A stretch of DNA of 64,000 nt from Welwitschia mirabilis. Its lineage: Eukaryota > Gnetophyta > Gnetopsida > Welwitschiales. The notes below the pieces were generated by a model. That model was not told the origin of the DNA. It saw nothing but the letters and a program-made list of their open reading frames with translations, and searched no databases. The stretch covers positions 175,315,144 through 175,379,143 of the forward strand of contig JBOZIK010000001.1 in assembly GCA_051453625.1 (NCBI GenBank), in the 5' to 3' direction. The position numbers and the translations under genes are program-made. Positions 22,300 through 33,800 of the stretch are shown in pieces (position 1 is the first letter of the stretch; each line of letters starts with the position of its first letter).

Positions 22300-24636
22300 A
22301 TGAATTTAAAAAGGGCTAATCGCAAGTGAAGAGGTAAGTTTTAAGGAGTAAAGATTTTTGATGTGTTTTGATGAGGGCAGGTATTGGAGGAAGACGAAAC
22401 CTGCCATGAAATTATTGAGCGATAGCATAATGAAGAGGGGATAGTATCTCATAAATCGGGGATTTACCTTGGCATGGCATATCCTCTTGCACTCGGTGAT
22501 ACTTCTCATCAAAATTAACGAAGCCAAAAATGCCATCTAATTTTCTGGCAACTGCCTTTCAGTAGCGCAATTAAGAGGATGAGGAAACCAAGCTCGATTA
22601 GAAGAGTCTCTTCTAAACATTCAAGGTCATCATATTTGTGCTACTCAGACCCTTTTTGTAGAGGATATTTTCCTTCTCCTTAGGCCCTTTAACTCCAGGG
22701 CAAGCAAGGGATAATATGGAAGAGCTTCAAAATTAGGGATTCCCTTTGGACTCGGGGGACCTTAAGTGCATTAAGGCTACCTCATAGAGGACACGGAAGA
22801 AGCAGGAACCAATGGAATAGAGATGGGAAGTGGAAGATAGCATGCTCAGTCAAGAGAAGGTGGAAGAAACCTGCATTAGAAGAAATCCACCAAAGGTGAA
22901 AAGCACAAATAAAGCACTTAACCAAAGAATCAATCGCATTAGGCATAGCCATGGAAACACGGCATTGGAAAAAGAGCGCGAGGAGAGTGCCATTTAAAAA
23001 AAAAAAAGGCCTATGCAGCATGGAAAAAAAATGAATTTTTTTCTTTGTCAGGAGGTTTCTGAGCCCAGAACAACTACTGTGAGTTTTACAATTTTGGGTG
23101 GCAAGCGCAAAGTCATATAGGCAGAAGAGAAAGTAGGGTTCAAGAGGTAGCGAGCCCTGTTTTGACAAATGATACTTTTTTGCTATTCTTCGTCATTACA
23201 AAGACACAGCCTTAGTTGACTAAGAAGAAAAACTACAAGCATGCCTAGATGGGAGTGCACTATTAGTGGAAGCCATCAACGAAAGGAGAAAGACATCATG
23301 ACAGTAAAGGTTTGCCACCTTTAAATAATGCAAACAAGAGCAAAGGAGTCCAACATTAGTAGGAGAAGCTATTAACTTGTACGACATTGGTAAAAATAAC
23401 TACTTGCACATCTGGTGAAAAGATCTGACAAAAAAATCTTGGCTGGCAAAGCAGAAGCTAGTGCTTATAGACATTAGTACAACTATTGGTGAAAGCACAG
23501 TAGGCAATTTAGAATTAGCGTTAAAGGTCAAAAGTATTCAAATTCCTTGAAACACAGTCAGCATAAAGCCTTAGATATGTAATTCAAGAAACTTAAAGCT
23601 CAAAAGAAACTTAAAGTTATTTAATCACCATATATATGTAAAAGTAATAAAATTAAAAATGTGCATGCAAGAAATGAAAAACTAAATGTAAAGAATCAAA
23701 AGACAAAAAAACATAAACTACTAGTTTATATGCACTTAGGATTATAGTGCTTTCAGACTCTCCTACTCCACTCTCAATGATTAGCTTCTTCCAAGCTTGA
23801 TCTTAGGTCTTTGTTACTCTACATATTTTGCAGGTTTACCTGTAATCCTTACAAGTGGACTTTTATAGTCTAAGTCTCAACCTTCACACTGGACTTTTGC
23901 AGGATAAGTTTTAACGTCTTAAATTAATAGATGTAATGCAATGCAGCCTTGATAGCTTAGATGTCACATGTTCAGTATTAGTACAATGAATGAAGATCTT
24001 CTCCAATAGAATACACTGATGAAGTCCTTAGATCTAATTTTGACTAAAGTTCTTTTGCCAAAAATAGATCTTCTCAATCAGATATAAATCTATACAATGA
24101 TGAGCTAATGAAAAAGACAGCTTGATCTTTCAGATCCACAATGGATATATCAATTAGAAAAGTGCCAAAAAGATTTCTAGGTCATCTCTTACCTAGCTAT
24201 TTATAATGGAGGGTTACTAGGATTTATTACAAATGAATTACGTCTCCAATGGCAGGAGAAGCTAGTGCGACTAATGACTTGTAATCTAGTGGCAGTGAAA
24301 AACCTTAGAAACATAGAGAGGAGAACTCTATAGGAAACACTACACAGATAACGAACGAGGAGGAGCCAAGAAAAATCCTATGATGGAATAAAAAAAAAAT
24401 GCAGCTAGGAAAATGATGGAGCAAGCAATGCATAGCCAGATGAATCAAAGTTGCAAATGACATGGGAAGACAGAAAGGTGTGAAAGTGTGGAATGACTCA
24501 ACGCAGTGTGGAACGGCACGACTTATGGAATGTTCAGGTAGAGTTAATGCTACCAGATCATGGGATGATAGACTTAAAAATATCACCTACTAGAGGTATG
24601 CACTTTTGTTTTCCCCTTTTCTTGCTTTGTCTTTTT
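22300..24636. other. CpG-retaining, less AT-rich block of unknown origin
   Basis: Composition changes sharply at both ends. By hand I count about 19 CpG in 22,321-23,281 against 3 in an equal length at 28,501-29,460. The interior has no frame I trust: a 128-codon minus frame at 23,168-22,782 and a broken plus frame (ARLEESLLNIQGHH, LGIPFGLGGP) are both unrecognised. The second half, 23,640-24,300, is again AT-richer. On the minus strand TATAAATAG (plus 24,197-24,205) is a textbook TATA box. A young insertion, possibly an LTR or a captured gene piece, would explain the composition. Its right end is hidden by the gap. Confidence 0.5.
24197..24205 (-). promoter_or_regulatory. TATA-box candidate in the CpG-retaining block
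   Basis: Minus-strand TATAAATAG within GC-richer surroundings. No transcript start or gene is linked to it. Confidence 0.3.
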
Positions 24637-24736
24637 NNNNNNNNNNNNNNNNNNNNNNNNNNNNNNNNNNNNNNNNNNNNNNNNNNNNNNNNNNNNNNNN
24701 NNNNNNNNNNNNNNNNNNNNNNNNNNNNNNNNNNNN
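24637..24736. other. Assembly gap, 100 N
   Basis: Exactly 100 N, a conventional placeholder length, so its real size is unknown. It falls between the CpG-retaining block and the second Athila-like copy. Confidence 0.95.
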
Positions 24737-24742
24737 GTAGTT

Positions 24743-25216
24743 CCATTGATTATTCTTTTCCAAAACAAGATTTGGAATATTTTGAAATTAATAATTGGAG
24801 AAAACATTATCTTCTTGATTCCAATTCATGTTTTGAATTAAAAGTCAAAGAGCTTCTTAGGTACATAAAGGCTGTCTTAATCTCTTACCCTAAGAAGTTT
24901 TTCACAAATCTTTTTTACCTCTCATATTCAATATTAAGCCTTGAATGAAATTTATATCTTAAATCTTTCACATCATGAGTTTGATAAGAAATTTCTTTTC
25001 TATGAGTTGTATAAATTTTTGGTCTCTTACATTAATGCTTATGGAAATAAATTATCATGGACTCATTTTAAAAAGCCTTATCTTCCTAAAAATTCATGTT
25101 CTAAATCAAATAATAGGAGACATTCTAGAAATCCTGCAAAAACTTATTGGAAACTTTCTTTGAGTTCCTTTTCACATGCCTTTCACAATAATATCCACAA
25201 TACTAAAAATTTGTGA
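24743..25216 (+). other. Coding-like fragment before the 3' region, unidentified
   Basis: Two overlapping open plus frames: up to 24,948 (SSIDYSFPKQDLEYFEINN... as read, rich in Tyr, Phe, Lys) and 24,941-25,216 (HHEFDKKFLFYELYKFL and a basic C-terminus with SNNRRHSRNP). The change of frame at 24,945 looks like an indel in one original frame. The first copy has nothing corresponding. It could be the end of pol, an env-like ORF as known in some Athila elements, or an unrelated insert. I do not recognise any catalytic motif. Confidence 0.35.
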
Positions 25217-25227
25217 AAGAGATCATT

Positions 25228-27391
25228 TTTTTATGACACTTATCATCTTTTTGTCTCTTATCTAAATTCTAGAAATTGTGCTATCATGGTATTATCTTTT
25301 TATTCTCTTTCCTCCCAATTGATTTTACTGAAGAATGATTACATACCTTTCATGTTTTATCAATTGGTGAATATTTGCTTTGAACCGTACTTTTATAAAA
25401 ATCTTAAAACTATGTTCTTTTTTCTTTCTTTCTTTTCTTTTCAATAAAAGTATGCAGTAGATTTAGGATTTGAATAAAATTTAATTGCCTTACTTTTGTA
25501 TTTTCAGTTTTCAGTTTTCAGAGTCTCTATTTTTATTTTCTATTCTCTATTTTTGTTTCTGTTTATAGTTTTTTCATTTTTTATTTTGTAAAGTAATTGG
25601 TCATCTCCTCTGTCATCCCCACAAGAAGGTGGATGATAGTCCCTTTTAATATTTTTTCTATTTCTATTAATTTTCTATGTTCTATTTCTTTTTCCTATGT
25701 ATGTCGTCCTCTTTGTCGTCTGGACGATGAGCAAAACGACATTCAATAAACTGTTAATTTTTTCTGTTATTTTTGAGAAAATACATTTTTACATCTCTGT
25801 TGAGATTTTTAACTTAACTACTTGAGAATTGCAAGAAGTAAATGGACCAAAATTGGAATTTCATAAGCAAGCTATCTAAATTTTCTCTTAGCCTTTTCCT
25901 CTAAAAGATTATTGTGGAATTACTTGATCATCTTTCAAACTTAACTTAGGTATTTATTTTCATAACTAGTCTTTTAACTTTGTCATTTTAGTGGTAAGAT
26001 TGGATTCACCCAATCTTAGGGCATTTACAAGTCCATGAACTTCAATTAAAGGAAGATTCTTTATTTTTTATGCTTTTCTCAATGGTGAAAGGGTCTTAGA
26101 TTATTTAAGAATGTTTTTTTCCTATTCTAATATTTTGACTTTCACCTTTGTCTTTTGGATTTTTTGGTCATGTGAAATGTGGTTTTCTTTTTTTTAAAAA
26201 AAAAAAAATTAAATAAATACCATGATGTTTCTATCTCAAAAACATGGTCACCATGATGTCCTATGATAAGTAAATTGGGGTAAATATTTTTGAGAGGAGC
26301 CTTTATAAGATGGTAGTTGTGAAAACTCCATTGAGAGGTTAGTTGACCATGCTTCGTAGGTCCTTACTTCTCTAATACTAGTTGCACTCCCTTCATCATG
26401 GGTAATAAAGTTGTATTTAAACTTTAAGGCTATGGAATTAGTGATGTTCCTCATATCATTAGAGGCATTTCTTATTTTCTAGACTCTTAGTCTTTCCACA
26501 TGATCATTTCATTTCTTGAGAATTTATTGTTTATTTTGAGATGATAGTAGGAAAGTTTATTTTTTGAGTAACTCTTTGGTCTAATCATTTATTATTTAAA
26601 GCATTTTACTCTAGCATTATCATAATCACTGCCTTATTCAATGGAATTTTTTATACATTAAGTCATGCATTTTTCACATCAAGTAATGTTATGATTACTT
26701 CCCTTGGAAATTGCTAGGTTAAAATATTAGAGTGGTGAGATATCTTTTGTTTATGTTATTTTATACCCATTCTTCTTGTTTTCTTTTGTAGTTTTATTAG
26801 TTATTTCAAAGTCATTACCATATTTTCTTAGCATTTTTTTCTATTTTAGTTTTCAATAAAAGGTTCTTGTTTAGATTATGTTATTTTTCAGATTTTTAAT
26901 GTTGTAAAGTACTGCTCATATCTTTTATATGGCAAAACACTTTCTGTCCACATTTTCTTTACTTGTCAGAGTATTTGATATCTCTATATTTTTCAAATTT
27001 GATATTACTCAGCTTTGCACTTTGTTTTAAAAGTTATCCTCATTTCCATTTCCTGCCTTCTTACATCCGTTTATCTTCTTTGCTTTATTTGTTAATACAG
27101 GATGTATTTTATCCTTTTTTTGGGGGGAGGGGAGTTAGAGACCCATTTTCATGGCTTATTTTCAAAAATTTTAAAAGCTTTTTATGACATAAATTTTTCA
27201 AATTTTTATACACATTATGCATTACTTATCATTCATCTAGATGGTGTGTTTTTATGAGTCTGTTTTATGATTTTTAGATTATCTTTTAAAAAATAATCTG
27301 AAAATAATCTTTTAAAAAATAAATTAGCTTGCAATTATGATTTTTTCACCTAGTTTTTGTCAGGGACTAATAAAGGTTAAGTGAGAGACCA
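25228..27391 (+). repeat. Conserved 3' non-coding region of the Athila-like family, copy C
   Basis: Counterpart of 19,780-21,865. It has palindromic modules at 25,599-25,643 (TCATCC/GGATGA) and 25,702-25,741 (outer TGTCGT/ACGACA, inner TCGTC/GACGA). The purine-rich AAGGTTAAGTGAGAGACC directly before LTR C is a candidate polypurine tract. Confidence 0.85.
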
Positions 27392-28452
27392 TGTTGTGCT
27401 GCCAATTTATAGTTATTTGATAGGTTTTATAAGTTATTTTACAGGACTTTTATACAGGTTTTAGTGCAATTCTGAGGATTTTTGAGATATAAGAGAAAAT
27501 CTTGAAAAAGTACAGTTATTATCTAAATTTTATACATTTAAGGTACTTTCCAATGAACAGGGCTTTTCATAACAAAACTGCTAAGTTTCTCTGCAAGAAA
27601 TTCATTAAAGAAGACCATCATCCCTGCCATCGTCCATATGGAATCCTAGACGATGACTGCTTACATGGACTACTAAGTCATCATTTTAAAGATATTTTGT
27701 AATATTCTGTCATCCCCCTAGTCCTCTGGACAAGAGGCTGATGACACTAACACATAACTATCACTGATATATTATCTTAGCCATTTTATCCATTTTTGAG
27801 TGCTTAATAAGCATGCATAATTGCACCTTTTTTCTGTCCATTTCTGTTGTATTTTTCCTCTAAATAAAACCCCCTGACTCTCCTATCCATCTTTAATGCA
27901 CCAGAGAATCTTGTGACAGGAGAGTAAAGGGTAGGAGATCCATCTTTGTGAGTTGCAAAAACAAAAGCACTTCGTGGAGTATTAAGTATCTTCTATTGAG
28001 ACCTGGCTATTTGTAACCTAGATGAATGTTACTCTTAATATAAATCTTGATTTTCTTTATATGTTTGTATTGTTTACATTGTATATCTTCTTATAAACCT
28101 TATAGTCTAATGTTTCCCAAGATCTCATGACAATTTCTTGGGTGATATATATTATCAAGGGTAGCCCTTCTTAGGGCTAAAAATAAAGTAGGATTAAGAT
28201 CATTTGCATTGCATGTTAGTACAGATTGCATCTTACACTTTGCATGGTATTTTAATTTCTCACATCGTTATTCATTATTTTTGGTTCCCAAGATTATTTG
28301 CAAAAGTAGCCTAAGTCTCTTTATGAATAGACTTCAATGATATATGACATTTCAGGTTACTCCCATTATTCTAGTAAGTTGTATTATGCATAATATCTAT
28401 TTTAATTATTAATAAAAAATCTATTTTAATGGAAAACATGCATAAATACACA
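27392..28452 (+). repeat. LTR C (3' LTR) of the Athila-like family
   Basis: Starts TGTTGTGCTGCC, ends ...CATAAATACACA, about 1,061 bp. It carries modules at 27,613-27,658 (CATCGTC at 27,628 with GACGATG at 27,649) and 27,708-27,748 (TGTCAT/ATGACA with inner CCTCT/AGAGG). An open 66-codon frame at 27,502-27,702 lies across a module and is not considered a gene. Confidence 0.9.
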
Positions 28453-28489
28453 TCACCACAATCACATATGACTAATTCCTATAGTAGTT

Positions 28490-28725
28490 ACCTTGATATG
28501 TTTAGAATAATATAAGATATTAAGCCTTTTAATATATCCAAAGGTATCTTTACTATTATAGCAAGTAATATGGGCCATATGAGTAATATTATCCTCATAT
28601 GCTTAATTTTAGACTTAATTTATAATTTTTTATTTCATACTTTAGACTTTGAGAGATGGGATAGGTCGTTCATAAAAACTATAACATCTAAAAATATTAC
28701 TTAACTTACAAGTGTAAGAATGCAT
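28490..28725 (+). repeat. Repeat R2, left copy
   Basis: Resembles 44,615-44,855 in direct orientation: TAGTTAC, ATCCAAAGGTATCTTTA, ATGCTTAATTTTAGACTT and the stretch to ACAAGTGT recur in order with many differences. It may be an LTR pair of an old element that encloses the chromovirus at 31,207-41,671. Confidence 0.45.
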
Positions 28726-31206
28726 ATTGGATTCCAAATGGTTTTTATAAAAATTAAGAAGATGAAGAACATATTTAAAGGACTCATTTTCATTTTTAAG
28801 CTCATTTCTTTTCCTACTCTCTATGCACTATAAGAAGACAAAAAAATATTTCATTAGTAAATCTTCTAATGCCTCTTCGTCTCCATCTTCTTACACACAT
28901 TATTCCATCACTCATTGCCATTCAACTACTACTTTAAGTGATACTTCTTAGAGGAATTACCCAAATCTCAAAGGATTTTGATGAAAAATATATGGAGGAA
29001 AATGAAAAATATTATTAAGAAAAAAAATATTAAAGAAATAAGAAGAAGTGAATCAAGATTTGAAAATGTGGGTTTGTTTTGGAAGATCCATGATTGAATT
29101 TTTTTTCTCTTACTCTTTCTTTATTTTATCCTTCTCCACCTATACTTTTTTAATTTTTATAGCTAAATTGCAATTACATTTTATCTTGCTATAATAAATT
29201 TTATACTTAATATAAAATCAATACGAATATGTACTTCTATCAATCTAATCTAATTTTATATTGATACATAATTGCAAATATTTAAACTTTATTTTAGGGA
29301 TTTGAAACATGACACTCAAGATGTATTTCTTAACAAGGTTAGTATCATAAGATTCCTTAACTAGTACCACTTCCTTAATTTACAAAGAAAGACTCCCTTT
29401 TGATTAAAACAATCTACATTTCATTTCTAGATTTTCTAGTAATTATATCTACATTAAAACATTATACAAATTGATTAATATAGATTCATTACACACTCCT
29501 TCATTCCATAATTATCATATTATATGTTTATTTCTTTATCCCTTTTTAGTTATTTTCTTAACCATTGGTGTAGTTTACATTTTATATTTAGATATTCAAT
29601 TCATTACACTCAAAGAGTTATTTTAAGTAGAAATATTTACTTTGTATTAGTTTGCATTTCATACTTTCTATTTTAATCATGTATTATGTATTTTATCTTT
29701 TATTAATTTTATTTCTAGCATGTTTTAAACTACATTAGCACATACACCATTTATTTCTCATTGTTTTTACATTTTCTTTTTCATATGTTTCAAACTTTAA
29801 GAATAAAGGTTAACTTTTGTTAGGAGTAGTGGCATTTCCACTTAAGTACCTATCTTTCATTCTCTATCTTTTTCTTAAGTATAATTTTAGATTGCATTAG
29901 CTATTTGTTTTTTTTTTTTTTCAAACTTCCTTCATAATTTTAACTTAAATGCTATGATTTTTACTTCTTTTCATTTTAACTAATTTTTAACATAATTTTT
30001 TTTTTTTTTGCTAAGGAAATAGCAAAAGATTAGTTGGAATGTATGATAACATGCAAAACTTAACATTTACATTAAGGAATTTGGGCCTTGTTAGCATGCT
30101 TAATTTATGCACACAATGATTTTGTGTATGTGTTATGTTTAAGTCCATAGAAATATAGTTTTACTAATAATTTACTTTAACACTATCATTGTGTACATCT
30201 AGCGCATTATAATAAAAGATGAAGGAGTCCTAAGCTTTATTAGTAGTAGTATGAGTTTTAGAACTTGTGGAACTAGTTATTGTAAGTAGAATGATATTAC
30301 ACTTATACTCCTAAGTTTTCTCAATGAAAGCAATACATTATGGTCATTCCAAATGTAGAATATAAATAAAGAATATTTTATAATAAAAATCCCTTAAAGT
30401 AATCCCATGACTAAAGGATAACCCATAATACTTTAAACATTTTAAATAATCACTTCATTAGGCCTTATAAATCCTAATTGAGAATTCTAATTCAGGTATA
30501 TAAATACCTTAATTTGCTTTACTTGAAAAAAACTAATCATTATTATATTGTACAAAAAATATTAAAGTTTTAGCCATGTGTACTATCTAAGCCTTCTACA
30601 GGAATGGACTAGCTAGCAAGCTAAAATAATGATTTTTGGTTTACAATGTGTATTATCATAGATTATATGTTTTTTATTTTCTAATAATAAATTATTACAT
30701 GTTTTTGATGCATTACTTTAATATAATGTTTTGATGGGTCTCATACTTTTTATGCTTAGGATTAGATAAGGAATGCTTTTATTTTAAGATATTTTGATGA
30801 TTTGCCTTTTCATTCTATCTTGTATAACCTAAACGTTTATTTGATGAATCTTGAGAAACTTCAACTTTTTCTACTTATTTTATTCTTATTATAAATTATA
30901 AGTGTCTTGAATATATCAACTTATTTCTATGGTTGATGCATTTATGCCACTTTGCTTGAGCTAGAACTATAAGCCTCATGTCTATAGTAAATGAGATGAT
31001 GCCACTGCGCTTGAGTTGGAATAAAATCTACATGAATTTACTTTAGTACTTATGTTTTTTTAATGAAGTTACTATGCTAGTTTAAATGCTATATCTCATT
31101 CCTACTCCTCTTAAACATTTCACTTTCTTATACTCATTATTATTTTGCATGTTTTACTTATAGTTTACTTTATCTATGTCTATAGAAGAATGACACTAGG
31201 ACTATA
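28726..31206. other. Unassigned AT-rich sequence
   Basis: No readable frame. One small imperfect direct repeat: ATGCCACTTTGCTTGAG near 30,943 and ATGCCACTGCGCTTGAG near 31,001, 58 bp apart. Poly-T runs at 29,908 and 29,998. Confidence 0.5.
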
Positions 31207-31640
31207 TGTAATATTCTAAATTATGAAAATAAGGTTAAACTTTGGATTTAGTAAGGAATATTTAGAGACTATATAATGATGAACTTGATAATACATTAGT
31301 TAGATTAAAAAATATAGTATTTTTTTATTAATGTAGTAATAAACTATAATACAATAATATTACTTATGTGTCTTATTTCAGCTTTGAACTAGTGGTTAAA
31401 GATAAAGACATGGATTATGACCTTATCCCATATCTTAGGGCTCATAGAGATTAGCGAAGGTTGTTTCTACCTAGTCTATCCACCCCTATCTAATGACATG
31501 TTCTTAAGAGTCAAGAAGAAAGGATATAATGTTACAATTTAAGGGTCATACCATTTTGTTATACGATAGATTTCATTAATTACCTAGTAATTACTATTAA
31601 CCAAAATAATTTAATCATAAATTGATTTTTAAGAATTACA
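31207..31640 (-). repeat. 3' LTR of the chromovirus
   Basis: Begins TGTAATATTCTAAATTATG and ends ...AGAATTACA. It aligns along its length with 41,244-41,671, including GTTAAACTTTGGATTTA and CAGTCTATCCACC-like blocks. Confidence 0.88.
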
Positions 31641-31661
31641 TTTCCTTTTCTTACTTTCTCA
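31641..31661 (-). promoter_or_regulatory. Polypurine tract of the chromovirus
   Basis: Plus-strand pyrimidine run directly right of the 3' LTR; on the minus strand it is GAGAAAGTAAGAAAAGGAAA, purines broken only by single T. Confidence 0.7.
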
Positions 31662-31840
31662 TCAATTCCTTAAATTGAGGCTCTTTGGTGGATGGACCAC
31701 TTATGGCTACATTTGCTAGTTATTTCTCATCTATCTCCATTGCCATTTATGTAATAATTTGTTTTGACATATAGGTTAATTTATAAATACATAAAAATGA
31801 ACATATAATATATAATAAGTCCATTTTTTAATTTAATAGT

Positions 31841-31970
31841 GGAATATTGTTTTTTATGAATTCCTTATTCTCCCATGTCTTTTAAGTATAGTGGGTTTTT
31901 TTGATTAGTACTTCGCTGATGATCTTGTTTTACAGCATTCTAGTATTAGATTCTAGGATTGCTTCAGGTT
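31841..31970 (-). pseudogene. Chromodomain of the chromovirus polyprotein
   Basis: Minus-strand reading gives PEAILESNTRML, NKIISEVLIKKTHYT and TWENKEFIKNNIP, interrupted by two stops at positions of Gln-type codons. The family motif is P-x-x-I-L-x-R-R...R-N-x-x-I-x-E-V-L-V-x-W...A-T-W-E. Chromodomains at the integrase end direct insertion to histone-marked chromatin. Just upstream is YLTFHVNLLKP, the usual end of the integrase C-terminal domain (F-H-V-S-L-L-K). Confidence 0.85.
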
Positions 31971-31999
31971 GTATGTCAAATATTAGATTTGGTTTCAGT

Positions 32000-33000
32000 A
32001 GGAGGTTTTTATAATCAAGTGTATAATCCTAGATTTAATCTTTATGTTATGGTTTTAATAGGTTAACATGAAATGTAAGGTATAATCTTGATAACTTTAG
32101 TGATAAATTTAGTGATAACTTTAGTGATAACTTTAATTTATAAGCTAACTTTCCAATTCTTTCTATGATGTTAAATGAATTATAGTATTAAGGAAGAATA
32201 TTCTAGTATTTCCTAGTTTTCATCAAATGTTTTTTCACTTTAAGTCATAAGAGAACTTGATTTCCTATTTGAAAGACTCTATTTGGATACTTTTGGTCAT
32301 AGAACTTCTTATATTTATCTTGGGCTAGCTATAACTACCTACTGATTTAGTTTATAATATCATCTATTGCTTTTACATTAAAGTTTATTTTTCCTATCTA
32401 TATTTATGTGGATCTAATCATGTTAATGGAGAAAAATAGTTTCTACTATATATGGCTTTAAAGGATGAACATTATATGGATGTCTGGGAAGTTTAGTTAT
32501 ATGCAAATTTTATTACATGTAGATTGTTCTTCTAGTTTTTAGGCTTTTCTACTACATAATATTGTAGTATATATTCTAAAATTTGGCTGATCCTCTTGGT
32601 GTATTCATCAATTTTAGGACAGTAATAAGTATTGAATTAAAGCTTGGTTCCAAGGTAATCATAGAAGCTTTACAAAAATTTCAATAAGAACTTAGGATCA
32701 TAACCAGAGATAATGATCTATGGTACTTTATGTAATCTAAAAAGATCTTGTATTAAATGCAAGGATAACTATTCTTTAGTGTTTATACTTTTAACAAGAA
32801 TAAAGTTGGCCATCTTGGTTAATTTATTATGAAAACAAAAATAAAATTGTAATGCCTTTAATAAGTGACCAACCTATAATAAAGTCCATTATGATTTTTT
32901 TTCTCACTTCCATTTGGAAATATCAAGGATTTGTGAGAGTTCCACTAGCCTCCCTTGTTCATTCTTAACTTATTAATAAATTAAATAGTTTTTGATATAT
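32000..33000 (-). pseudogene. Integrase of the chromovirus, broken
   Basis: Following the minus strand over frameshifts: MDFIIG (first catalytic Asp), DGQLYS, LFRLHKVP, ISGYDPKF, YLGTKL, YYCPKIDEYTKRISQILEYI, then the C-terminal part. The second catalytic motif, normally S-D-R-D-P-x-F, has Gly in place of the first Asp. A 12-bp unit (GATAACTTTAGT) is repeated four times at 32,089-32,136 in the C-terminal part, adding to the damage. Confidence 0.82.
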
Positions 33001-33049
33001 TCATTTAGCTTTATTTTTATTCTTAGCTAGGAGTAGTACTTTCTTAACA

Positions 33050-33800
33050 TATGGCAATTTCACATAAATCTTGAATATCATGCGTAGGATACTTTATGTA
33101 TTTTATATATTATCTTTCTTCTTTATTTCCCTTGAGGAATGTATAATCACCTCTTCTTTAGTAACTAACCATCTTAAAAGATTATAGAAGTATTTACACT
33201 TTGGTCTTCCTATAATAAACGAATTATTTCATTAAAATAGGAATTGGTATGTAAAGTTTCATTTAAGTAATTGATAAGATTGGAGGTCACAATGGTGATA
33301 AGCATATAATACATTTAGCTCAAAGCATCTACAAATTTTTTCCTTTCTTAGTATGTATTAAAGGTTAACATCACATTCTGCTAGTAATTTTTCATGTCTT
33401 CTTTATCTCATGTTTAATAGAAATTACTTCTAAAAGTAATTCAAACTCTTATAATTTATTTCAATAGGAATTTTTATCTGAGTAAGTAATGTTATTAGGC
33501 TTTCAAAGGATAAACTACAATTAATAGTTCCAGATCATGGACTGGATAATTCCTTTTATTTTAATTTATTTTTCTAGATTTGTATGCCATTTCTTTGTCT
33601 TATTAACTCTTACTACATCTAATCCTTGAGTTGAGGCATCTATGGTAATCATGAATGGTTTTTTTATATCTACAATGTTTATAATGGGTGTTAATGTTAA
33701 CAAAAGTTTTATTCTTAGGAAGGATTCTTTGCATTTTAAATTAAAATCAAAGTTTGGTATAAATTGTTTAAGTCTAAAAGTATGACTACAAATAGTGAGA
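33050..33800 (-). pseudogene. RNase H region of the chromovirus, weakly preserved
   Basis: Assigned mainly by position between RT and integrase. Pieces of the RT connection domain (LNNLYQTLILI, LP) follow the RT thumb around 33,800-33,700; further on the frames break often and only short hydrophobic runs match expectation. No complete catalytic set is visible. Confidence 0.5.

Larger units (their letters stand above)
24737..28452 (+). mobile_element. Second copy of the Athila-like family, 3' half
   Basis: Contains a coding-like fragment (24,743-25,216), the 3' region (25,228-27,391) and a complete LTR C (27,392-28,452). The 5' LTR and gag are absent or lie in the gap. Together with the first copy it gives the order LTR, gag-protease, 3' region, LTR, block, 3' region, LTR, which could have arisen by tandem duplication or by two neighbouring insertions. 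Confidence 0.8.

Noticed and set aside
22782-23168. Minus frame of 128 codons in the CpG-retaining block
   Set aside because: Rich in Phe, Leu, His and Cys without any domain; includes a poly-A run read as Phe. No support for a gene.
22300-23300. Plastid or mitochondrial DNA insertion, because of the higher GC
   Set aside because: No organellar gene, rRNA or tRNA text recognised; composition alone is not enough.
24493-24948. Plus frame of 151 codons across the gap at 24,637
   Set aside because: The gap is a 100-N placeholder, so continuity across it has no meaning; only the part after the gap is described.
27502-27702. Plus frame of 66 codons in LTR C, partly kept in LTR A
   Set aside because: Conservation follows from the LTR homology; in LTR A and LTR B the frame is broken, and the region is explained by the palindromic modules.
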